From: Fermentimonas sp.
Lineage (GTDB): Bacteria; Bacteroidota; Bacteroidia; Bacteroidales; Dysgonomonadaceae
NCBI GenBank assembly: GCA_015478775.1
Contig: JADMKP010000007.1
Coordinates: 248,001 to 312,000, forward strand
DNA: 64,000 bases
Direction: 5' to 3'
Below the pieces are notes generated by a model that saw only the letters and a list, made by a program, of their open reading frames with translations, did no database searches and was not told the DNA's origin. Positions 52,581-62,962 of the stretch are shown piece after piece (position 1 is the first letter of the stretch; the number at the start of each line of letters is the position of its first letter). The translations under genes were made by a program, and so were the position numbers.

Positions 52581-55500
52581 TTATTCTACGCTCTTCTCCA
52601 TAGCAAAATTGGCCTCTTGCATCCTCATATAAGAACGATAACGCCATTTTGCATTTTCCTCTGCAGCATTAAACAATTCATCAGCTTCTGCAGGAAATGA
52701 TTTAAGTAGTTGAGTGTAACGCAATTCACCCATCAGGAAGCTTCGGAATTTATTCCAATCGGGTTCTTTACTATCAAACTGGAATGGATTTTGACCCTCT
52801 TCCTCAAGACGAGGATCATAGCGCCATAATTGCCAGTAACCACATTCTACAGCCAGTTTCTGTTCTGTTTGTGCCTGTCCCATTCCTCTTCTTAAACCGT
52901 GACTGATGCATGGTGAATAGGCAATCACAAGTGAAGGTCCGTTGTACGATTCAGCTTCACGTAGTGCCTTTAAAGTCTGTGCCTGACTAGCACCCATTGC
53001 AATTTGTGCCACATACACATAACCATAGGTTGTAGCAATCATTCCAAGATCTTTCTTTCGCACCCTTTTACCAGCTGCAGCAAACTTAGCTACCGCCGCA
53101 ATAGGAGTAGATTTAGAAGATTGACCCCCTGTGTTTGAATACACTTCTGTATCTAATACCAACACATTTATGTTTTTTCCACTTGCAAGAACATGATCCA
53201 AACCACCAAAACCTATATCATATGCCCATCCGTCACCACCAAACACCCATATAGATTTCTTGGCAAGATATTTCTTCAAAGAAAGAATTTCTTTAGCTAT
53301 GGGTAAATCGCTTCCAGATAATGACGAAACTAATTTAGATGATATCTCTTTCGATAAATCCGAGTCGTCTTTATGGGTAAGCCACAAGTTAAACAACGCG
53401 TCTTGTTCTTTCGTGAATTCTTTTTCAGATATTGCCTTGGTCATAAGGTTATTCAACCTGTTTCTCATACTTTCATGAGCAATAGCAAAACCGTAACCAA
53501 ACTCAGCATTATCTTCAAACAATGAGTTCGCCCAAGCTGGACCTTTACCCTCTTCGTTTTTAGTATAAGGAGTGGCAGGAGCAGAAGCACCATATATTGA
53601 CGAGCATCCGGTTGCATTTGCAATCATCATCTTGTCGCCATATAATTGAGTCACCAGTTTCACATAAGGAGTTTCACCACAACCCGAACAAGCACCAGAG
53701 AATTCAAACAAAGGTGTTGCAAACTGAGAGTTCTTTACATTCAATTTAGTATCAACAAGATGCGCTTTACTGGTAACATTCTCCATCATCCAGTCCCAGT
53801 TCTTTTGGTTCTCTAGTTGAGATTCTATAGATACCATCTCCAGAGCTTTTTCGCCTTTCCTTCCTGGACAAACATCTACACAATTTCCACAACCAAGGCA
53901 ATCAAGAACATCAACCTGAATACGGAAACCCATATTAGTAAACTGTTTACCCTGAGTTTTTAGCAGTTCAATGTTTTCACCAACACCTTGCTGTTCATTC
54001 TCATCTAGGACGAAAGGACGAATTGTTGCGTGAGGGCAAACATATGCACACTGATTACACTGAATACAATTTTCGGGTATCCAAACAGGCACACTAACCG
54101 CTACACCACGCTTTTCATATTTTGTAGTTCCAACGTCCCATGTTCCATCTTCACGCCCTATAAAGGCTGATACAGGCAAGCTGTAACCTTTCTGAGCATT
54201 AACCGGACGAACAACATTTTTTATAAACTCCGGCACCACATCAGCGCTTTCATTATAAACTTGAATATCCGACCATTCTTTTAATACCTCTACCTCTTCA
54301 ACATCGCCACCACGATCAACCGCAGCATAGTTCATGTTAACAATAGTTTCACCTTTTCTACCATACGATTTAACAATAAACTTCTTCATCTGCTCAACAG
54401 CAAGGTCAAAAGGAATAACATTAGATATTTTAAAGAAAGCAGATTGCAGAATCGTGTTTGTTCTATTACCAAGACCTATCTCATCAGCAATTTTTGTTGC
54501 GTTAATTATATAAAGCTTTATATCATTGTCGGCAAAATACTTCTTCACATGATCTGGAAGATGCTTTGCCACTTCCTCTTTTGACCACAATGAATTAAGA
54601 AGGAAAGTACCATTCTTTTTAAGACCTGCCGTTACATCATACAAATGTAGATATGCAGGAACATGGCATGCCACAAAATTAGGAGTATTTACAAGATATG
54701 GCGAACGAATTGGATTATCGCCAAACCTAAGATGCGAGCAAGTAAATCCGCCCGACTTTTTAGAGTCGTATGCAAAATAAGCCTGCACATACTTATCCGT
54801 ATTATCACCAATAATCTTAATAGAGTTTTTGTTTGCACCCACCGTACCGTCAGATCCAAGTCCATAAAACTTAGCCTCATAAGTAGTCTCATCCATAGAC
54901 ACTTCGGCCTTCATCGGTAGCGATTTGAATGTAACATCATCTAAAATACCAATGGTGAAATCATTTTTAGGCATCTTCATCAAGAGGTTCTCATACACAG
55001 AAATTATCTGAGTTGGAGTTGTATCCTTAGATGAAAGCCCATATATACCACCTACAATTTCAGGAGCATTTTCCTTACCATAAAAGCTGTTCTTAACATC
55101 AAGATACATTGGTTCTCCGGGAGCACCAGGTTCTTTTGTTCTATCTAGTACAGCAATTCTTTTAACTGTTTTTGGAATTACCGACAAGAATGCCTCAGCT
55201 TTAAATGGGCGGTATAAATGAACTGCAACCAAACCAACCTTCTCACCTTTTTCATTCAAGTGATCAACGGCCTCACGAATTGTTTCCGTTACCGAACCCA
55301 TTGCAATAATAATTCTTTCTGCTTCCGGATCTCCGTAGTAGTCAAACAATCCATATTTGCGTCCAGTCACCTCAGCAAGCTTTCCTAAGTATTTCTCAAC
55401 AATATCCGGCACATCATTATAAAAAGGATTAGATGCTTCACGTGCTTGAAAGTATATATCATCGTTTTGCGCAGTACCTCTAATCTCTGGATTATCAGGA

Positions 55501-56132
55501 CTTAAAGCTCTTTTTCTGAACCCCTCTAGTGCTTCACGATTTACTAATGGTGCAAGTTCCTCATTTGTAAGCGTTTCAATCTTCTGTATTTCGTGTGATG
55601 TTCTAAACCCATCAAAGAAATGCAGAAAAGGAACACGACTTTCAATTGCTGCCAAATGAGCAACTGCCGCCAAATCCATAACTTCCTGTACAGAACCCGT
55701 CGCAAATAACGCTAAACCAGTGGGTCTTGCCGCCATTACGTCCTGGTGGTCGCCAAAAATAGATAAAGCATGCGAAGCCAGTGCACGTGCCGAAACATGA
55801 AATACACCCGGCAACAATTCACCTGCCATCTTATACATATTAGGTAACATCAGCAACAAGCCTTGTGATGCTGTAAATGTAGTTGTTAAAGCTCCGGCCT
55901 GAAGTGAGCCATGCATAGCTCCGGCAGCTCCAGCTTCTGATTGCATTTCCTGCACTAAAACTGGTTGTCCGAAAATGTTTTTTCTTCCGGCAGCCGACCA
56001 TTCATCAACATATTCAGCCATAGTTGACGATGGGGTAATAGGGTATATCGCAGCAACTTCGCTAAACATATATGCTATATGCGCTGCGGCCTGATTACCA
56101 TCGCAGGTTAAATAATTTTTTTGTTTTGCCAT
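52581..56132 (-). CDS. nifJ: Pyruvate:ferredoxin (flavodoxin) oxidoreductase
   Basis: 1183 residues, the full single-chain enzyme. Domain I begins TCDGNQAAAHIAYMFSEVAAIYPITPSSTMAEYVDEW. Domain III contains the gamma-type FYGLGSDGTVGANKNSIKIIG. The ferredoxin domain has two [4Fe-4S] motifs, CIQCNQCAYVCPHA and CLGCGNCVDVCPG. The thiamine diphosphate domain has GACSGCGETPYVKL, WVFGGDGWAYDIG and LDTEVYSNTGGQSSKSTP. It oxidises pyruvate to acetyl-CoA and CO2 with reduction of ferredoxin, which points to anaerobic fermentative metabolism. Divergent from the trehalose genes. Confidence 0.96.
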   Translation of the reverse strand: MAKQKNYLTCDGNQAAAHIAYMFSEVAAIYPITPSSTMAEYVDEWSAAGRKNIFGQPVLVQEMQSEAGAAGAMHGSLQAGALTTTFTASQGLLLMLPNMYKMAGELLPGVFHVSARALASHALSIFGDHQDVMAARPTGLALFATGSVQEVMDLAAVAHLAAIESRVPFLHFFDGFRTSHEIQKIETLTNEELAPLVNREALEGFRKRALSPDNPEIRGTAQNDDIYFQAREASNPFYNDVPDIVEKYLGKLAEVTGRKYGLFDYYGDPEAERIIIAMGSVTETIREAVDHLNEKGEKVGLVAVHLYRPFKAEAFLSVIPKTVKRIAVLDRTKEPGAPGEPMYLDVKNSFYGKENAPEIVGGIYGLSSKDTTPTQIISVYENLLMKMPKNDFTIGILDDVTFKSLPMKAEVSMDETTYEAKFYGLGSDGTVGANKNSIKIIGDNTDKYVQAYFAYDSKKSGGFTCSHLRFGDNPIRSPYLVNTPNFVACHVPAYLHLYDVTAGLKKNGTFLLNSLWSKEEVAKHLPDHVKKYFADNDIKLYIINATKIADEIGLGNRTNTILQSAFFKISNVIPFDLAVEQMKKFIVKSYGRKGETIVNMNYAAVDRGGDVEEVEVLKEWSDIQVYNESADVVPEFIKNVVRPVNAQKGYSLPVSAFIGREDGTWDVGTTKYEKRGVAVSVPVWIPENCIQCNQCAYVCPHATIRPFVLDENEQQGVGENIELLKTQGKQFTNMGFRIQVDVLDCLGCGNCVDVCPGRKGEKALEMVSIESQLENQKNWDWMMENVTSKAHLVDTKLNVKNSQFATPLFEFSGACSGCGETPYVKLVTQLYGDKMMIANATGCSSIYGASAPATPYTKNEEGKGPAWANSLFEDNAEFGYGFAIAHESMRNRLNNLMTKAISEKEFTKEQDALFNLWLTHKDDSDLSKEISSKLVSSLSGSDLPIAKEILSLKKYLAKKSIWVFGGDGWAYDIGFGGLDHVLASGKNINVLVLDTEVYSNTGGQSSKSTPIAAVAKFAAAGKRVRKKDLGMIATTYGYVYVAQIAMGASQAQTLKALREAESYNGPSLVIAYSPCISHGLRRGMGQAQTEQKLAVECGYWQLWRYDPRLEEEGQNPFQFDSKEPDWNKFRSFLMGELRYTQLLKSFPAEADELFNAAEENAKWRYRSYMRMQEANFAMEKSVE

Positions 56133-56388
56133 AATTATATGATACTATTAACTTATAGAATTCAAGTGTAGTTATTTTCGATATTCCTAAGATTTGAAAG
56201 CCGAAATTACGAAAAAAAGTTGAAACAACAAACTTAATAACTTTTTGTTCACCGTATTATATATAATGTTCAACCAATATGCAAAAACATGTTAAATATT
56301 AATCTATAACCGTGTTCATGCGTTATAATAAATAAGATTGAACAATAATCAGTGTAAATTAAATACAGTATATCAGAAACTTAAGTAT

Positions 56389-58557
56389 ATGAAAACAATT
56401 ATTATAGCTAACAGATTACCCGTTAAGATTGAAAGAAATGGCGAGGAATTCAACATCATTCGCAGCGAGGGAGGATTGGCCACAGGATTGGGATCGCTCG
56501 AAACAGATTCAGATATATACTGGGTAGGATGGCCAGGTATTTTTACTGATGATAAAAACGAAAAAAAGGAGATTACCAAAAAGCTGCATGCCATGAATTT
56601 TCATCCTGTTTTTTTATCTTCCGATCATATCGAAAAATATTACGAAGGTTATAGTAATAGCACAATATGGCCTCTTTGCCACTACTTCTTTTCATTTATA
56701 GAATATAGAGCAGATTATTGGGAAGCATACCAGGAAGTGAATTCTTTATTCTGTTCAGAAGCACTCCTATTCATAAAAGACGATGACATAGTATGGGTGC
56801 AAGATTACCAACTCATGCTACTCCCAAAAAAAATCAGAGATAAAAAACCAAATATTAATATCGGCTATTTTCATCATATTCCATTTCCTTCTTACGAGCT
56901 ATTTAGAGTATTACCCGAAAGAGAAGAGATTCTTGAAGGACTTCTGGGGGCAGATCTAATTGGCTTTCACACCCATGATTATATGCGCCACTTTATAAGT
57001 GCAATTTACAGAGTACTCAATTTAAATTGTAATCTTGATGAAGTTAGCCTAAACAATAGAATTGTTCATATCGATGCATTCCCAATGGGTATCAACTATG
57101 AACAATATCATAATGCACCAAACTTGCCCGAAGTGAAAGAGAAATCAAAACTTTTAATAGAGAGTTTTGGTGAAAAAGATATTATTTTATCAGTAGACAG
57201 ACTCGATTATAGTAAAGGTATTTTGCATCGATTAAATGGCTTTGAACAATTTCTCGAAAACAACCCTGAGTATCACGAAAAAGTATCGCTCGCTATGATT
57301 GTAGTACCCTCACGCGATACGGTAGATATTTATGCAGAGCTTAAAACTCATATCGATCAATTAATTGGAGAAATAAATGGCAAATACTCTAAATTGGGAT
57401 GGAACCCTATCTACTATTTTTACCAAAGTTTTAGCTTTGAAGAACTCATAGCTATGTATGATATTGCAAAAGTTGCATTAGTTACCCCTGTGCGCGATGG
57501 TATGAACCTGGTTGCAAAAGAGTATTTAGCTACCAAAATCAATAAACCCGGAGTTCTTGTATTAAGTGAAATGGCCGGTGCAGCAATTGAATTATCAGAT
57601 GCAATTATAATAAATCCAAACGATATTGATCAGATTGAAAAAGCTATTTTGCAAGCATTAAATATGCCCGAGAAAGAGAAAAAAGAACGCTTAGAAAAAA
57701 TGCAAAAGCGTATTTCAAAACAAGATGTAAAAAAATGGGCAAAAGATTTTGTAAATGAACTGCTTGATATAAAAAACCGAAACAGAGAAATCTTACAGAA
57801 AGTAGTGGGTAAAAGACAACTCAACCAGATAAAAAAGGCATATGATGATGCTAACTCAAGGCTCATTTTACTTGACTACGACGGCACTCTCGCTCCATTT
57901 GTCAAAAAGCCCGAAGATGCCATTCCTTCAGATAAGGTTATTGATTTACTAAATAAAATGAGCTCCGACAGTAAAAATAAAGTTGTTATAAATAGCGGTA
58001 GAAATCATCAAATTCTTGATAAGTGGTTTAAAGGTCTCGACCTGGACTTTGCTGCCGAGCACGGAATGTTTTATAAGGAAAATAACAAATGGCATAAAAA
58101 TCTAATTGATAAAATTGTGTGGGATGAAGAAATCCTAAATATTATCCAACATGCTATAGATAAAACCCCACGCTCATTTATGGAGCAAAAAGAAGCATCA
58201 TTGGTATGGCACTATCGTAATGTAGACGTATGGCTAGCCGAACTTCGTTCACAGCAGTTAGTAAACGCGCTAATTGGCCCCTGCGCAAGATTAAACCTTC
58301 AAATAGTACCTGGCAATAAAGTTGTAGAAATAAAACCACCCGATTTTACAAAAGGAAGTGAAGTTCTTAGACGTATGGAAAATCATAATTATGATTTCAT
58401 ATTAGCCATTGGCGATGATACTACTGATGAAGACATGTTTAGGGTACTACCACTAGATGGAGTAAGTATAAAAGTGGGCAATTTCTCACAAGCTGCAAAA
58501 TACCGTATCCCATTACAATCGTCTGTAGTTCCCTTTTTAAACAATCTCATTACTTAA
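56389..58557 (+). CDS. otsA-otsB: Trehalose-6-phosphate synthase/phosphatase fusion
   Basis: 722 residues from ATG 56389. A TTG-started 17-residue extension lacks family support. Residues 1 to about 470 are the GT20 synthase: IIIANRLPVKIER, SEGGLATGLGSLE, WVQDYQLMLLP, VDRLDYSKGILHRL and PVRDGMNLVAKEY. Residues from about 495 are the HAD phosphatase, with nucleophile LLDYDGTLAPF and metal motif AIGDDTTDEDMF. UDP-glucose and glucose-6-phosphate are converted to trehalose by one polypeptide. First gene of an apparent osmoprotection module. Confidence 0.95.
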   Translation: MKTIIIANRLPVKIERNGEEFNIIRSEGGLATGLGSLETDSDIYWVGWPGIFTDDKNEKKEITKKLHAMNFHPVFLSSDHIEKYYEGYSNSTIWPLCHYFFSFIEYRADYWEAYQEVNSLFCSEALLFIKDDDIVWVQDYQLMLLPKKIRDKKPNINIGYFHHIPFPSYELFRVLPEREEILEGLLGADLIGFHTHDYMRHFISAIYRVLNLNCNLDEVSLNNRIVHIDAFPMGINYEQYHNAPNLPEVKEKSKLLIESFGEKDIILSVDRLDYSKGILHRLNGFEQFLENNPEYHEKVSLAMIVVPSRDTVDIYAELKTHIDQLIGEINGKYSKLGWNPIYYFYQSFSFEELIAMYDIAKVALVTPVRDGMNLVAKEYLATKINKPGVLVLSEMAGAAIELSDAIIINPNDIDQIEKAILQALNMPEKEKKERLEKMQKRISKQDVKKWAKDFVNELLDIKNRNREILQKVVGKRQLNQIKKAYDDANSRLILLDYDGTLAPFVKKPEDAIPSDKVIDLLNKMSSDSKNKVVINSGRNHQILDKWFKGLDLDFAAEHGMFYKENNKWHKNLIDKIVWDEEILNIIQHAIDKTPRSFMEQKEASLVWHYRNVDVWLAELRSQQLVNALIGPCARLNLQIVPGNKVVEIKPPDFTKGSEVLRRMENHNYDFILAIGDDTTDEDMFRVLPLDGVSIKVGNFSQAAKYRIPLQSSVVPFLNNLIT

Positions 58558-58561
58558 TTGC

Positions 58562-58610
58562 CTGAATACTAGACTACTTGAATTATAAATTTCTTGAATT
58601 CTAGACAATT
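58562..58610 (+). repeat. Imperfect short repeats after the trehalose gene
   Basis: CTGAATACTAGACTA (58562), TTGAATTATAAATTT (58579) and TTGAATTCTAGACAA (58594) are related units with a period of 15-17 bases, starting four bases after the stop codon. Confidence 0.5.
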
Positions 58611-58633
58611 TGATTACTGACAAATTTAACAAT

Positions 58634-59716
58634 ATGGATTTTATTAATAATATTTCTCAAAACAGCTCGGTGCGTTATTTATTAGTTGCACTTACATTTA
58701 TAATCTTATTCATTATACTTGCCTGGATATACAAATCCATTATAAAAAGGTGGCAAGTACGTGCCCGTAAGAGTAAAAGCAATATAGATGATACAATTAT
58801 ACGTCTATTAAGAGTACCGGGCGTATGGGCTATTTTTGCAATTCTATTAAATATTTTCAGTTCTTTTTTAAGAGAAAATGAGCGAGTTTATGCGGTTTAC
58901 CAAAAGATAAGTGAAATATTGCTAGTGCTAACAATAGGCTGGTTAATTATTCAGGTAATAAGAGGTCTATTTCAATATTGGCAAAAGAGATTCGACATCA
59001 CGTCAGAGAACAATTTAGAGGCAAGAAAAAAACTCACTCAAATTAGCATAGTAGAAAGAATAGTCATAATCACTATTGCATTTATATTCGTATCCATAGC
59101 ACTAATGACAATTGAGTCAATCAGAGAGTTAGGAGTTAGCCTTCTTGCCTCTGCAGGTGTTGCAGGTATTATACTAGGCTTTGCTGCTCAAAAAAGCTTT
59201 GGGCAGGTCTTCTCTGGCATCCAAATTGCATTTACACAACCAATAAGAATTGACGATGTTGTTGTTATTGAAGGTGAGTGGGGAAGAATTGAAGAGATTA
59301 ACATAACCTATGCTGTTGTTAAGATATGGGATCAGAGAAGACTGATAGTTCCAATAGAATATTTTTTAAATAACCCTGTACAAAACTGGACAAGAAGTGA
59401 GTCAGAAATTCTCGGAACTGCCATGTTGTATGTATCATACGATCTTCCTGTTGATCCTCTTCGTGAGGAGTTGGCCCGACTAGTCAAAGACAACCCTAAC
59501 TGGGACGGAAGGGTTCAAAACATTCAGGTAACTGAAAGCAAGGAATGGTTTAAGGAGCTACGTGTATTGGTTAGTAGCTCCGAATCCGGGAAGAACTGGG
59601 ACTTAAGAGTCTTTGTTCGCGAGAAACTAATCGATTTTATAAATATAAACTATCCTGGCTCGTTTGCTAAAATCAACTCAGCCCCAATATCCCATAATAA
59701 AGATATTAGTCGATAG
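58634..59716 (+). CDS. MscS-type mechanosensitive channel
   Basis: 360 residues from ATG 58634. Helices at about 16-37, 64-80, 95-115 and 135-155 precede the pore helix VSLLASAGVAGIILGFAAQKSFGQVFSGIQIAFTQPIRIDDVVVIEGEWGRIEEI, the MscS signature TM3 and beta domain. PIEYFLNNPVQNWTRSE follows. The C-terminal alpha/beta domain is shorter than usual, and the last 20 residues are unrelated. It should open on hypo-osmotic shock and release solutes. It lies 76 bases after the trehalose fusion. Confidence 0.92.
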   Translation: MDFINNISQNSSVRYLLVALTFIILFIILAWIYKSIIKRWQVRARKSKSNIDDTIIRLLRVPGVWAIFAILLNIFSSFLRENERVYAVYQKISEILLVLTIGWLIIQVIRGLFQYWQKRFDITSENNLEARKKLTQISIVERIVIITIAFIFVSIALMTIESIRELGVSLLASAGVAGIILGFAAQKSFGQVFSGIQIAFTQPIRIDDVVVIEGEWGRIEEINITYAVVKIWDQRRLIVPIEYFLNNPVQNWTRSESEILGTAMLYVSYDLPVDPLREELARLVKDNPNWDGRVQNIQVTESKEWFKELRVLVSSSESGKNWDLRVFVREKLIDFININYPGSFAKINSAPISHNKDISR

Positions 59717-59746
59717 TATTATTGTAATTACGGATAAATAAACTTT

Positions 59747-61552
59747 TTACGGTCTAATAAACTGAGACAGAGTTTTCTCTTCCGAGAAGAGTGCAGCCGT
59801 ATTAATAAAAGCTAGATGAGAATATGCCTGAGGAAAATTACCTAACTGCCTTTTAGACTTAAAATCAAGGTCCTCACTATACAAGCCCAAATGGTTTGAA
59901 TAAGAAATCATGTTCTCAAAAATCTCCTTTGCCTCTTCTTTTTCGCCAATCATATACAAAGCATCAATCAACCAGAATGTGCAAATTGTGAAAGAAGAGG
60001 TAGGCACACCAAAATCATCTTCTGCCTTATATCTATACATCAACCCTTCGTGATAGAGTTCCTTTTTAATATACTGCACAGTATTAACAAAACGCTCATC
60101 ATCAACCTCAATAAAATCATAAAAATACATCAATAGAAGAGAAGAATCTGCATCTTTATTCTCATAAGCCTGAGTAAACGATTGCAAATCCTCGTTCCAC
60201 CCCTTTTCATGCACCTCTTTCTTTATTATATCAGCCTCTTTGCGCCACTCTATTGCATAAAAATCACGTTGCAACAACTCAGCAATTAACGATGCTCTGT
60301 CAATAGCAACCCAACTCATAACCTTAGAGAAAACAAAATGATGTTTTTTGGTTCTATACTCCCAAATACTTCTGTCGGGCTTCTTCCACGAAGCAAGAAC
60401 CGATCTAACCAGGTTTTTTATAATTTCCCAAATCTCTTCCACCTCATCCAATGTACCTGGGAAATAGAGATAATACTTATAGATCACATCCAGTAAATAC
60501 CCAATTGAGTCGTTCTGCTCTTGATAATAGGCAGCATTGCCGGTTCTTACAGGATGAGAGTTCTCATAACCACTCAAATGATGCAAAATCTCTTCAGTTA
60601 GATCCTTTTCACCTCTTATCCCATACATTATCTGCACAGGCTCATCACGCGAACTTTTTGTTATACGCTTAATAAAACCTATAAACCTCTCGGCAGCTGT
60701 CTTCTGTCGCATAAACAACAGCGTATCAATAGACATAGAAGCGTCTCTCAACCAACAATAACGATAATCCCAGTTTCTGGTCTCACCAATAGTTTCGGGC
60801 AAACTGGTTGTAATGGCCGCCAGCATGGCACCCGACTGTTGATAGGACAACAGCTTTAATACCAAGAGGCTACGTTTAATCATTTCATTATACTCCACAT
60901 AATCTCTTGAGCGATTTACAAAATTGAGCCAATAAACTTTGGTGCGCTCAAACTCCAGCATTATCCTGTTTATATCTATATTTACAAGCTTCTGATTATA
61001 CGAAAGAAGAAAGAACTGATGACTCTCAAACTCAATCTCTTCTCTGTTTAACACTCTCTCAAGATCCATACTTGTATATAGATATACTTTATCTTCGGAA
61101 TCTTCTACTGAATGTGTTTTTATATAATTCCCAACAACCTCATGCTTAATCTCTTCACGTGCATAATTTATTTTGGGATCATAAATAACCCGCACTTTTG
61201 GCTTTCCCTTAAATACCCTAATAAGTCTCTGAATCTCGGGTGGCATATAGTGCTGAAGCTCTGTAGTTCTGTATCGCGGCATATAATCAAACACGATAAA
61301 GCCATTTTCGGGCGACTCAAATCGAGTCATCAGTATATTAGTATTTCCGTTATATTTTTGTGTTATATTGTAATCGTCAGAAACCTCAAAATGGAAACTG
61401 CCACCTTTTTCATTATCCAACAACTTCGCAAAAATAGAAGGTGAGTCGAAATCAGGCAAACAAAACCAATCTATACTTCCCTTTTTTGATACTAACGCTG
61501 CAGATCTACAATTTCCAATTACTCCGTAATCCATATTATTTATACTGTCCAT
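59747..61552 (-). CDS. Glycoside hydrolase family 15 (glucoamylase/trehalase-like)
   Basis: 601 residues. The N-terminal beta-sandwich contains YGVIGNCRSAALVSKKGSIDWFCLPDFDSPSIFA, typical of bacterial GH15. The (alpha/alpha)6 barrel begins near 220, with ETIGETRNWDYRYCWLRDASMS around the substrate site, and ends TSSFTICTFWLIDALY and NFPQAYSHLAFINTA. No signal peptide, so it is cytoplasmic. Some GH15 members are trehalases. Next to a trehalose-forming enzyme and MscS, trehalose is an attractive substrate here, but maltooligosaccharides remain possible. Convergent with the channel gene. Confidence 0.9.
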   Translation of the reverse strand: MDSINNMDYGVIGNCRSAALVSKKGSIDWFCLPDFDSPSIFAKLLDNEKGGSFHFEVSDDYNITQKYNGNTNILMTRFESPENGFIVFDYMPRYRTTELQHYMPPEIQRLIRVFKGKPKVRVIYDPKINYAREEIKHEVVGNYIKTHSVEDSEDKVYLYTSMDLERVLNREEIEFESHQFFLLSYNQKLVNIDINRIMLEFERTKVYWLNFVNRSRDYVEYNEMIKRSLLVLKLLSYQQSGAMLAAITTSLPETIGETRNWDYRYCWLRDASMSIDTLLFMRQKTAAERFIGFIKRITKSSRDEPVQIMYGIRGEKDLTEEILHHLSGYENSHPVRTGNAAYYQEQNDSIGYLLDVIYKYYLYFPGTLDEVEEIWEIIKNLVRSVLASWKKPDRSIWEYRTKKHHFVFSKVMSWVAIDRASLIAELLQRDFYAIEWRKEADIIKKEVHEKGWNEDLQSFTQAYENKDADSSLLLMYFYDFIEVDDERFVNTVQYIKKELYHEGLMYRYKAEDDFGVPTSSFTICTFWLIDALYMIGEKEEAKEIFENMISYSNHLGLYSEDLDFKSKRQLGNFPQAYSHLAFINTAALFSEEKTLSQFIRP

Positions 61553-61645
61553 ACTATATTCTTTTACAAATCTACATCTAGATTATTAATAAGTATAACA
61601 CAATTATAGATGTAAGGGTTTATAAAAAGATAAAATATGGATTCT

Positions 61646-62683
61646 CTAAATAGATACTTCACCACATAAAGGCAGTTGCATGATTCTGATTACTTCTGCT
61701 GTATCTGATTTTCTATCAAACAGATACATCATTTTGGCCAGAGCAGCTTCAGTTGTAAGATCGTGACCGCTTATAACCCCAAGTTTTTCCAACTTTTGCC
61801 CGTTTTGATATCTATGCATTTCTACACTACCAAAAAGACATTGAGAGACATTTACAATAACAATACCTCTGCTAATTGCATCCTGCAATAGCGATGTAAG
61901 CCAAGGGAACAGTGGTGAATTTCCCGATCCAAATGTTTCCAACACAACTCCCTTTAATCCAGGTATATTAAGATGAGCTTTAACGGCTTCAAAGCTGATA
62001 CCGGGGAATAATTTCAGGATAACCACATTGGCATCTAAATAATAGTTAAAAACTGTCTCTTTGCTATAATCGGGCTTAATTATTATATGACTATCATATC
62101 TAAATTCTATACCTGTTTCTGCAAGATATGGGCAGTTGGGACTTCTGAATGCACTAAAATTATCTGCATTTAGTTTTGTTGTACGGTTTCCCCTCATCAA
62201 CAAATTCTGCATATAAACAGCAACTTCAGGCACTTTGGGGTTGTTATTTTGATCTTTGTCAGCAGCAATCTCAAGCGCTGTAATAAGGTTCTCTTTACCA
62301 TCAGTTCGCAACTTACCAATTGGCAATTGCGACCCAGTTAGTATTACAGGCTTAGTAAGGTTTTCTAGCATAAAGCTCAATGCAGAAGCAGTGTACGCCA
62401 TTGTATCTGTGCCATGTAAAATAACAAAGCCATCATATTTGTAATAATTAATTTCAATAACTTCCACAATTTGTCTCCACGTATCCAATGTCATATCCGA
62501 CGAGTCGATTGGTGGATCAAACAAATAACTCTCTATATTGAAATTCAATCGTTTAATTTCTGGAAAATTGGAATATAGATGATCAAAATTAAAAGGCTCT
62601 AAAGCCCCGGTTTTTTTATTTTCAACCATCCCAATTGTTCCACCCGTATAAATCAATAATATATTTGAGTTTATATCAATCAT
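61646..62683 (-). CDS. ansA: L-asparaginase, type I (cytoplasmic)
   Basis: 345 residues from ATG 62683, preferred over a TTG ten codons upstream. NILLIYTGGTIGMVE provides the first catalytic Thr, and DGFVILHGTDTMAYTASALSFML holds the Thr-Asp pair. ILTGSQLPIGKLRTDGKENLITA is the type I signature, and LLMRGNRTTKLNADNFSAFRSPN follows. No signal peptide, so this is the low-affinity cytoplasmic enzyme that converts asparagine to aspartate and ammonia. It has its own -7 box. Confidence 0.94.
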   Translation of the reverse strand: MIDINSNILLIYTGGTIGMVENKKTGALEPFNFDHLYSNFPEIKRLNFNIESYLFDPPIDSSDMTLDTWRQIVEVIEINYYKYDGFVILHGTDTMAYTASALSFMLENLTKPVILTGSQLPIGKLRTDGKENLITALEIAADKDQNNNPKVPEVAVYMQNLLMRGNRTTKLNADNFSAFRSPNCPYLAETGIEFRYDSHIIIKPDYSKETVFNYYLDANVVILKLFPGISFEAVKAHLNIPGLKGVVLETFGSGNSPLFPWLTSLLQDAISRGIVIVNVSQCLFGSVEMHRYQNGQKLEKLGVISGHDLTTEAALAKMMYLFDRKSDTAEVIRIMQLPLCGEVSI

Positions 62684-62701
62684 CACTTTAAATTTTGAAT
62701 A

Positions 62702-62709
62702 CAAAAATA
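62702..62709 (-). promoter_or_regulatory. -7 box for the asparaginase gene
   Basis: TATTTTTG on the minus strand, matching TAnnTTTG, 18 bases before the ATG at 62683. This also argues against the TTG start, which would lie upstream of the box. Confidence 0.5.
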
Positions 62710-62844
62710 GCAATTTGCAAACAATATCTATCTATTTGACACATATAATCCAAAACAAAAGTGTTATTATTTTGTTTAAGATGACATATATAATACAAAG
62801 AGAACATTTTCAATTTTATTACGGAAAATTTTCCATATTATTAT

Positions 62845-62852
62845 TATCTTTG
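62845..62852 (+). promoter_or_regulatory. -7 box for pgk
   Basis: TATCTTTG, exact TAnnTTTG, followed by GCAA. It lies 110 bases before the pgk ATG, leaving a fairly long leader without clear structure. Confidence 0.55.
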
Positions 62853-62962
62853 CAATTAAATATTTGCTTCACTTACAATTCCGTCTAACTAGGTTATCAT
62901 ATTAAAACTTAGATGGCTATCTGCAAGTGATTTTAATTACATTATCATTAAAATACAGAACA

